Of a stretch of DNA of 64,000 bases, positions 57,060-64,000 are shown one piece after another (positions within the stretch are counted from its first letter, which is position 1; every line of letters begins with the position of its first letter). Under the pieces are notes generated by a model. It ran no database searches. It saw only the letters and a list, made by a program, of their open reading frames with translations, and was not told where the DNA came from. This DNA comes from an uncultured Subdoligranulum sp. (lineage in GTDB: Bacteria > Bacillota > Clostridia > Oscillospirales > Ruminococcaceae): NCBI RefSeq assembly GCF_963931595.1, contig NZ_OZ007030.1:2162481-2226480 (forward strand). The letters are read 5' to 3'. The translations under genes and the position numbers were made by a program.

Positions 57060-57392
57060 TCATACAAAAACGACCTGTACCAGAATCATATAGAATACCG
57101 TGCCGGCGGCGATGCTCAAAAGGGTGTTTTTCCGCCAGCATTGCAGCCCCACCACGGCGGCCCCGGCCAGCAGTTCGGGCAGGGCGTGGGTGGAGCCCAG
57201 GGGGTCGGCCCCCCGCAGACAGTAGACCACCAGCATGGCCATGATGGCGCCGGGCAGCACCCGGCCCAGGTAGACCACGTACCGGGGCGTGGGACGACCG
57301 CCGCCGAACACCACAAAGGGGGCAAAGCGCAGCAAGATGGTCACCGCGGCAATGACCGCCACCAGAGCGGCGGCGTGCAGATCAATGGACAT
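57060..57392 (-). CDS. azlD: Branched-chain amino acid exporter subunit AzlD
   Basis: A 110-residue four-helix protein (VAVIAAVTILLRFAPFVVFG, YLGRVLPGAIMAMLVVYCLR, LLAGAAVVGLQCWRKNTLLS) of the AzlD family. It forms the small partner of AzlC in an exporter for branched-chain amino acids and analogues such as azaleucine. Its start overlaps the end of azlC by 11 nt. The length is typical. It ends just before the hairpin cluster. Confidence 0.92.
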   Translation of the reverse strand: MSIDLHAAALVAVIAAVTILLRFAPFVVFGGGRPTPRYVVYLGRVLPGAIMAMLVVYCLRGADPLGSTHALPELLAGAAVVGLQCWRKNTLLSIAAGTVFYMILVQVVFV

Positions 57393-58086
57393 GGTCGTCT
57401 TCCTCCTTTCGGGGCGCTCCCACAGCCCGCAGCAGGGTGAGCACCGCCGTGATGCCGATCATGGCCGGGATGAGGAAGCCCTCCGGCCCGAAGACCAGCA
57501 GGCAGACCAGCGACACTCCCAGCCCGGTGAGCGCCGGGCGGTGGTCCCTGGTGGCGCGCCACTGTTCGGTCACGACCACCAGGAAGAGGGCTGTCATGGC
57601 GAAGTCGATGCCGGTGCTGTCAAAGGGCAGCACGGCCCCCAGCAGCGCCCCCACCACGCTGCCGGCGATCCAGTACAGGTGATCGAAGAGCGACACCAGG
57701 AAGAAATACCCCTTCCGGTCCACCCCCTGGGGTACCTCGCCGCTGCACACCAGGGAGTAGGTTTCATCGGTGAGGGCAAAGATCAGGTAGGGCTTGGCGG
57801 GACCTGCGTCCCGGTAGCGCTCCACCATGGAGATGCCGTAAAACAGATGCCGGGCGTTGACGGTCAGCGTCATGAGGGCCGCCGTCACCAGCGAGGCGCC
57901 CCCCGCCAGCAGGTCCACCGCCACATACTGCATGCTGCCCGCGTAGATCAGCGCGCTCATGGCAAAGGCCCAGCCCACGCCGTAGCCCTTGGCCGCCAGC
58001 AGCACCCCGAAGCCCAGCCCCAGCACCAGGTAGCCCGCCATCACCGGCAGCGACCGCAGAAAGGCATACTTCACCGTCTTTCCCAT
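57382..58086 (-). CDS. azlC: Branched-chain amino acid exporter subunit AzlC
   Basis: A 234-residue membrane protein. LPVMAGYLVLGLGFGVLLAA, MSALIYAGSMQYVAVDLLAG and LMTLTVNARHLFYGISMVER are the AzlC core. It exports leucine, isoleucine and valine together with AzlD. A GAGGCG sequence lies 9 nt before the ATG. The genes azlC and azlD form a two-gene operon. No Lrp/AzlB-type regulator is next to it. Confidence 0.92.
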   Translation of the reverse strand: MGKTVKYAFLRSLPVMAGYLVLGLGFGVLLAAKGYGVGWAFAMSALIYAGSMQYVAVDLLAGGASLVTAALMTLTVNARHLFYGISMVERYRDAGPAKPYLIFALTDETYSLVCSGEVPQGVDRKGYFFLVSLFDHLYWIAGSVVGALLGAVLPFDSTGIDFAMTALFLVVVTEQWRATRDHRPALTGLGVSLVCLLVFGPEGFLIPAMIGITAVLTLLRAVGAPRKEEDDHVH

Positions 58087-58133
58087 TTCTTACGCCTCGT
58101 TTCCTTATTACACCGCTTTTTATCATAGCACAA

Positions 58134-58166
58134 CGGTCCGGAACTCCACAAGAGTTCCGGGCCGTC
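58134..58166 (-). terminator. Terminator of the dnaK gene
   Basis: CGGCCCGGAACTC pairs with GAGTTCCGGACCG around a short loop on the minus strand, followed by TTGTGC. It lies between dnaK and azlC. Confidence 0.7.
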
Positions 58167-58211
58167 CGCCACAGGGAGTCCCCGCCTCGGGGCGGGTGTC
58201 TCCCCCTCTAT

Positions 58212-60002
<1,791 letters not shown>

Positions 60003-60175
60003 AGTGCGGTTGTCCTTTCAAAAAAGACCGGTCAGGGGCTGGATGCCGCCTTGAGCCGGGCACAAAACGGCGCAGAATTTCCTGATTTGTTTTTATTGTA
60101 GCGCGTGGACGGACAGAATGTGTTGCGATTTCGTAAATAAATTTTACAAATATTACCGCACTCCCGTCAAAACAG

Positions 60176-60216
60176 CGCTTTAAAGCGTTGACGGTGAGGT
60201 CCTGTCGTGTTATAGT
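60176..60216 (+). promoter_or_regulatory. Sigma-A promoter of hisB
   Basis: TTGACG (60188-60193), 17 bp, TATAGT (60211-60216). A perfect palindrome CGCTTTAAAGCG (60176-60187) abuts the -35. The rest of the 258-nt gap to dnaK is AT-rich and contains GTAAATAAATTTTAC near 60133. Confidence 0.75.
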
Positions 60217-60260
60217 TTAAGGTATATTCAGCCCTGTGGGCGGGAAGGAGCCACGCATCT

Positions 60261-60848
60261 ATGGCACGCACAGCAACGGTAATACGCACTACGCGGGAGA
60301 CCCAGATCACGCTGACGCTGAATCTGGACGGCACCGGCAAGGCGGATCTGCACACCGGCATCGGTTTTTTTGACCACATGCTGGACGGGTTTGCCCGCCA
60401 CGGTCTGTTCGATCTGGCGGTGGACTGTCACGGCGACCTGGAGGTGGACTGCCACCACACCATCGAGGACATCGGCATTGCGCTGGGTACCGCTTTGCGC
60501 CAGGCCCTGGGCGACAAGGCCGGGCTGGTGCGCTACGGCAGCTGCCTGCTCCCCATGGACGAGACGCTGGCCCTGTGTGCCGTGGATCTGGGCGGACGGC
60601 CCTACTTTGTGTATGATGCCCAGTTTTCCGCCCCCGCCTGCGGCGGCATGGATACCCAGATGGCCCGGGAATTCTTTTACGCCATCTCCTACGCGGCCAT
60701 GATCAACCTGCACCTGAAGGTGCTCTACGGCGAAAACGATCACCACAAACTGGAGGCGATGTTCAAGGCCTTCGCCAAGGCGCTGGACGCCGCCACCCGC
60801 ACCGATGCCCGGATCGAAGGCGTACTCTCCACCAAGGGGACGCTGTGA
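60261..60848 (+). CDS. hisB: Imidazoleglycerol-phosphate dehydratase
   Basis: A 195-residue HisB of the monofunctional type. GIGFFDHMLDGFARHGLFDL and DCHHTIEDIGIALGTALRQA, plus the C-terminal ENDHHKLEAMFKAFAKALDA, hold the His ligands for two Mn ions. It carries out the sixth step of histidine synthesis. It stands alone here, 49 nt ahead of glyA, with no other his gene in the window. GGGAAGGAG precedes the ATG. It may be co-transcribed with glyA. Confidence 0.94.
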   Translation: MARTATVIRTTRETQITLTLNLDGTGKADLHTGIGFFDHMLDGFARHGLFDLAVDCHGDLEVDCHHTIEDIGIALGTALRQALGDKAGLVRYGSCLLPMDETLALCAVDLGGRPYFVYDAQFSAPACGGMDTQMAREFFYAISYAAMINLHLKVLYGENDHHKLEAMFKAFAKALDAATRTDARIEGVLSTKGTL

Positions 60849-60897
60849 TCTCTGCATATACATCTGAAAGCATAGAGAATCAGGGAGGTAAAGGGAA

Positions 60898-62151
60898 ATG
60901 TATCAGGACATGATTGACACCATCGGCTTTGTGCAGAAGGCGGACCCCGAAGTGGGCGCCGCCATGGAGCGTGAGCTGGGACGCCAGCGCGCCAACATCG
61001 AACTCATCGCCAGCGAGAACATCGTCTCGCCGGCCGTGATGGCCGCCATGGGCAGTGTGCTGACCAACAAGTACGCCGAGGGCTATCCCGGCAAGCGCTA
61101 CTACGGCGGCTGCCAGTTCGTGGACCAGGTGGAACAGATCGCCATCGACCGCGCCTGCAAACTGTTCGGCGCCAAGTACGCCAACGTGCAGCCCCATTCC
61201 GGCGCCCAGGCCAACCTGGCCGTCTACTTTGCCCTGCTGAACCTGGGCGACACCGTCATGGGCATGGACCTGTCCCAGGGCGGTCACCTGACCCACGGCT
61301 CCCCCGTGAATATGAGCGGCAAAAACTACAACTTCGTCTCCTACGGTGTGGGTGAGGACGGCCGCATCGACTACGCCGCCCTGGCCAAGCAGGTGGCCAA
61401 GGTCCGGCCCAAGCTGCTGGTGGCCGGTGCGTCGGCCTATCCCCGCGCCATCGACTTCGAGAAGCTGGCCGAGATCGCCCACGGCTACGGCGCCATGCTC
61501 ATGGTGGATATGGCCCACATCGCCGGTCTGGTGGCGGGCGGCATGCACCAGAACCCCGTGCCCTACGCCGACGTGGTGACCACCACCACCCACAAGACGC
61601 TGCGCGGTCCCCGTGGCGGCCTGATCCTGACCAACAACGAGTATCTGATCAAGCGGATCAACTCCGCCATCTTCCCCGGCACCCAGGGCGGCCCGCTGGA
61701 GCATGTCATCGCCGCCAAGGCGGTCTGCTTCGGCGAGGCCCTGCAGCCCGCCTTCAAGGAGTACGCCCGCAAGATCGTGGAGAACGCCGCCGCCATGGCC
61801 GACGAGCTCACTGCCCGGGGCGTCAAGCTGGTTTCGGGCGGCACCGACAACCATCTGCTGCTCATCGACCTGACCGATGAGGAGTGCACCGGCAAGGACC
61901 TGGAGCACAACCTGGATGCCGTGCACATCACCGCCAACAAGAACACCGTCCCCGGCGAGAAGCGCAGCCCCTTCGTGACCAGCGGCGTCCGGGTGGGCAC
62001 CCCCGCCGTGACCACCCGCGGCATGGGCCCCGCCGAGATGAAGATCATCGCCGACTGCATTGCCGAGTGCATCTTTGACTTCGAGGCCAAGAAGGAGGAC
62101 ATCGCCGCCCGGGTGGCCGAGCTCTCCGCCCGGTTCCCGCTGTACGAATAA
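60898..62151 (+). CDS. glyA: Serine hydroxymethyltransferase
   Basis: A 417-residue PLP enzyme. [20 protein letters not shown] contains the PLP Lys, and [40 protein letters not shown] and [20 protein letters not shown] are conserved. It converts serine to glycine and loads tetrahydrofolate with a C1 unit. The presence of a THF riboswitch with folT elsewhere in the window shows that folate is taken up. GGGAGGTAAAGGG precedes the ATG. A strong terminator follows. Confidence 0.96.
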   Translation: MYQDMIDTIGFVQKADPEVGAAMERELGRQRANIELIASENIVSPAVMAAMGSVLTNKYAEGYPGKRYYGGCQFVDQVEQIAIDRACKLFGAKYANVQPHSGAQANLAVYFALLNLGDTVMGMDLSQGGHLTHGSPVNMSGKNYNFVSYGVGEDGRIDYAALAKQVAKVRPKLLVAGASAYPRAIDFEKLAEIAHGYGAMLMVDMAHIAGLVAGGMHQNPVPYADVVTTTTHKTLRGPRGGLILTNNEYLIKRINSAIFPGTQGGPLEHVIAAKAVCFGEALQPAFKEYARKIVENAAAMADELTARGVKLVSGGTDNHLLLIDLTDEECTGKDLEHNLDAVHITANKNTVPGEKRSPFVTSGVRVGTPAVTTRGMGPAEMKIIADCIAECIFDFEAKKEDIAARVAELSARFPLYE

Positions 62152-62180
62152 TCCCCTTTTTCCAAAAGACTTCCGCCATC

Positions 62181-62210
62181 GCCCGCCCCCGCCCAGGGCG
62201 GGCTTTTTTT
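62181..62210 (+). terminator. Terminator of the hisB-glyA unit
   Basis: GCCCGCCC pairs with GGGCGGGC, followed by seven T. Confidence 0.9.
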
Positions 62211-62327
62211 GCGGTACAGCGCAGGGTTTTGCAGCTTGCGTTTTGCGAAAATTCAGGGTATACTATAGGCAGATAAGTATGCCTTTTCCGGCAGAACATG
62301 CAACGTACAGAATGCGAGGTGTCAAGT

Positions 62328-62936
62328 ATGGAACCGATCGTCATCACCATTGCCCGTGAATTTGCTTCTGGCGGCAGCGAGATCGCCCAGGCCGTAGCCG
62401 ACAAGATGGGCATTCCCCTCTACAACAAGGAGCTCATCACCCGGGCGGCCAAAAAGAGCGGCCTGACCGAGGAAGCCATCGCCGCCAGCGAGAACCAGCG
62501 CAGCGGCAGCCTGATCTACAGCCTGTACATGATGGGCAACACGATGCCCCTGGCCGACCAGGTCTACATCCTGCAGAGCAACGTCATCAAGGAGCTGGCG
62601 TCGGAGGGTTCCTGCGTGATCCTGGGTCGCTGCGGCGACTATGTGCTGCGGGAGCGTCCCAATGTGCTGAGCGTCTTTGTCTACGCGCCGCTGGAGGACC
62701 GCATCCAGCGGGCCAAGGCCCGGCCGGGCGTCAAGGACCTGGCCGACCGGCAGTGGGAGGTCCAGCTGGCCAAGCACGACCGCGCCCGCGCCAGCTACTA
62801 CAACTACTACACCGAAAACCGCTGGGGTGAGGCCAAGAACTACGATCTGTGCCTCAACGCCGCCCTGGGTCTGGACACCTGCGCCAATCTGATCGTGGAT
62901 GCCGCCCGTGCCATGGAGGCTGCGAACAAGGAATGA
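62328..62936 (+). CDS. Cytidylate-kinase-like family protein
   Basis: A 202-residue P-loop kinase-fold protein (Cytidylate_kin2 type). The modified P-loop is AREFASGGSEIAQAVADKMG, and LASEGSCVILGRCGDYVLRE, VFVYAPLEDRIQRAKARPGV and KHDRARASYYNYYTENRWGE are typical. Family members differ from CMP kinase in lacking a GK[ST] P-loop; their substrate is unknown. The start at 62328 has GAGGTG 8 nt upstream. The stop overlaps the next gene (ATGA), so the two are coupled. Confidence 0.85.
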   Translation: MEPIVITIAREFASGGSEIAQAVADKMGIPLYNKELITRAAKKSGLTEEAIAASENQRSGSLIYSLYMMGNTMPLADQVYILQSNVIKELASEGSCVILGRCGDYVLRERPNVLSVFVYAPLEDRIQRAKARPGVKDLADRQWEVQLAKHDRARASYYNYYTENRWGEAKNYDLCLNAALGLDTCANLIVDAARAMEAANKE

Positions 62937-64000
62937 GTACCGCCGACGCCCATTCCGCCAGCCGGATGGGCACGGCCCCCATGGGGCCGCTGCTCTTCTC
63001 TCTGGCGATTCCCATGATGGTCTCCATGCTGTTCCAGGCACTGTACAACGTGGTGGACAGCATCTTTGTGTCCTATATCAACGAGGCAGCCCTCTCTGCC
63101 GTATCCCTGGCCTTTCCCATTCAGAACCTGATGATCGCCTTCGCCGTGGGGACCGGTGTGGGCGTCAACGCCTACGTGTCCAAGTCCCTGGGCGAGGGCA
63201 ACCGCGCCGAGGCCGACCGGGCTGCCGCCAACGGCCTGTTCCTGGCCCTGTGCACCTTTGTGGTGTTTTTCCTCTTCGGCTTGTTCGGCGTGCAGGCCTT
63301 CATGAACTCCCAGACCACCGACCCGCTGATCCGGCAGTACGGCAACGACTATCTGGCGGTGTGCTGCCTGTTCAGCCTGGGATGCATGATCCAGTGCATG
63401 GTGGAAAAGCTGCTCAGCGCCACCGGACGCTCCAACTACGCCATGATCACCCAGCTGGTGGGAGCCCTGACCAATATTGTCATGGACCCCATCCTGATCT
63501 TCGGGCTGTTCGGTTTTCCCCGCATGGAGGCCGCCGGCGCGGCTGCGGCCACCGTGGCCGGGCAGTTCCTGGGGGCTTTCACGGGGCTGTACCTCAACCT
63601 GCGCCATAACCACGACATTCGGTTCCGCCTGCAGGATTTCCGGCCCCAGGCCCGTACCGTCCGGCGCATCTACCAGGTGGGCATCCCCTCCATTGCCATG
63701 ACCTCGGTGGGCAGCGTCATGACTTTCTGCATGAACCGCATCCTCATCGCTTTCTCCAGCACCGCGGTGGCTGTGTTCGGCGTCTACTTCAAGATGCAGA
63801 GCTTCATCGTCATGCCCCTCATCGGTCTCAACAACGGCATGGTCCCCATCATCGCCTACAACTACGGTGCCCGCAAACCCCGGCGCATTGTACAGGTCAT
63901 CCGGATGGCGGTGGTTGCCGCCGTGGCCATCATGCTGCTGGGCTTCGCGGCCGCACAGCTCTGCCCCGGCGTCATGCTCAGCATCTTCAACGCCGGCCCC
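62933..64000 (+). CDS. MATE family efflux transporter, N-terminal part
   Basis: 356 codons to the window edge, in frame and open. FSLAIPMMVSMLFQALYNVV, DSIFVSYINEAALSAVSLAF and VGIPSIAMTSVGSVMTFCMN match MATE transporters of the DinF-like or MepA branch. The central loop and second half (PLIGLNNGMVPIIAYNYGAR) are intact as far as can be seen. About 90-100 residues are missing beyond the edge. It is translationally coupled to the kinase-like gene before it. It is more similar in its second half to the shortened MATE gene at 25982 than the MATE at 39244 is. Confidence 0.9.
   Translation, partial: MSTADAHSASRMGTAPMGPLLFSLAIPMMVSMLFQALYNVVDSIFVSYINEAALSAVSLAFPIQNLMIAFAVGTGVGVNAYVSKSLGEGNRAEADRAAANGLFLALCTFVVFFLFGLFGVQAFMNSQTTDPLIRQYGNDYLAVCCLFSLGCMIQCMVEKLLSATGRSNYAMITQLVGALTNIVMDPILIFGLFGFPRMEAAGAAAATVAGQFLGAFTGLYLNLRHNHDIRFRLQDFRPQARTVRRIYQVGIPSIAMTSVGSVMTFCMNRILIAFSSTAVAVFGVYFKMQSFIVMPLIGLNNGMVPIIAYNYGARKPRRIVQVIRMAVVAAVAIMLLGFAAAQLCPGVMLSIFNAGP

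Overview
The window looks like chromosomal DNA from a GC-rich member of the Clostridia, most like the Oscillospiraceae gut group that includes Gemmiger, Subdoligranulum and Faecalibacterium. This is an inference from gene content: T-box leaders, ECF vitamin transporters, feo iron transport, rubrerythrin with PerR, AzlCD and AI-2E family exporters. I see no rRNA, tRNA or CRISPR array.

Layout. 1-382 is the start of a BrnQ transporter. 510-4617 (minus) is an operon with a small four-His membrane protein, a CydDC-type ABC pair (second gene frameshifted) and a DUF454 protein. Next come an esterase (4907-5704) and a GH31 glycosidase (6034-6690) cut off after about 218 codons. About 6680-9360 is an AT-richer foreign segment with the first 21 codons of a MobA/MobL-type relaxase, two GNAT acetyltransferases and two XRE regulators. 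It abuts the last 140 codons of a TRAP transporter permease. A frameshifted AraC regulator follows. 11012-15636 is a TPP-riboswitch thiamine operon (thiW-thiM-thiE-thiD-thiC). 15694-26707 holds a zinc-ribbon membrane protein, an iron alcohol dehydrogenase, a glutaredoxin-like protein, a Trp T-box with a TrpB2-type trpB, a GH2 beta-galactosidase with a shortened GPH symporter and a divergent AraC regulator, a DUF308 protein and a shortened MATE protein.

26838-31737 is an iron and peroxide block: a DtxR-family regulator, feoA-feoA-feoB with a Cys-rich partner, rubrerythrin and a divergent PerR-like regulator. 31819-44059 holds an acyltransferase, a pentapeptide-repeat protein, two ECF sigma/anti-sigma modules, a MacAB-like efflux system, an intact MATE protein and exonuclease III. 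44132-50302 holds an alanine symporter, folT under a THF riboswitch, asnB under an Asn T-box, and a two-gene SufC-SufB system. 50361-64000 holds two AI-2E family proteins, divergent aconitase and citrate synthase genes, azlCD, dnaK, hisB, glyA, a cytidylate-kinase-like protein and the start of a MATE gene.

The most interesting signal links two distant loci. The feo operon and the ABC/four-His operon share a palindrome, RTTAG-N6-CTAAY (five copies). At each locus one copy lies 6-7 bp downstream of the -10 of a consensus promoter. With a DtxR-family gene beside feo, this suggests a small iron regulon in which the ABC operon may handle heme or iron. RNA-level control is also dense: one TPP riboswitch, one THF riboswitch and two T-boxes, each ending in a visible terminator. 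All the visibly broken genes (GH31, MobA, DctM, AraC, the second ABC gene, the GPH and MATE proteins) lie in the first 27 kb. That could be real decay around an integration event or imperfect assembly.
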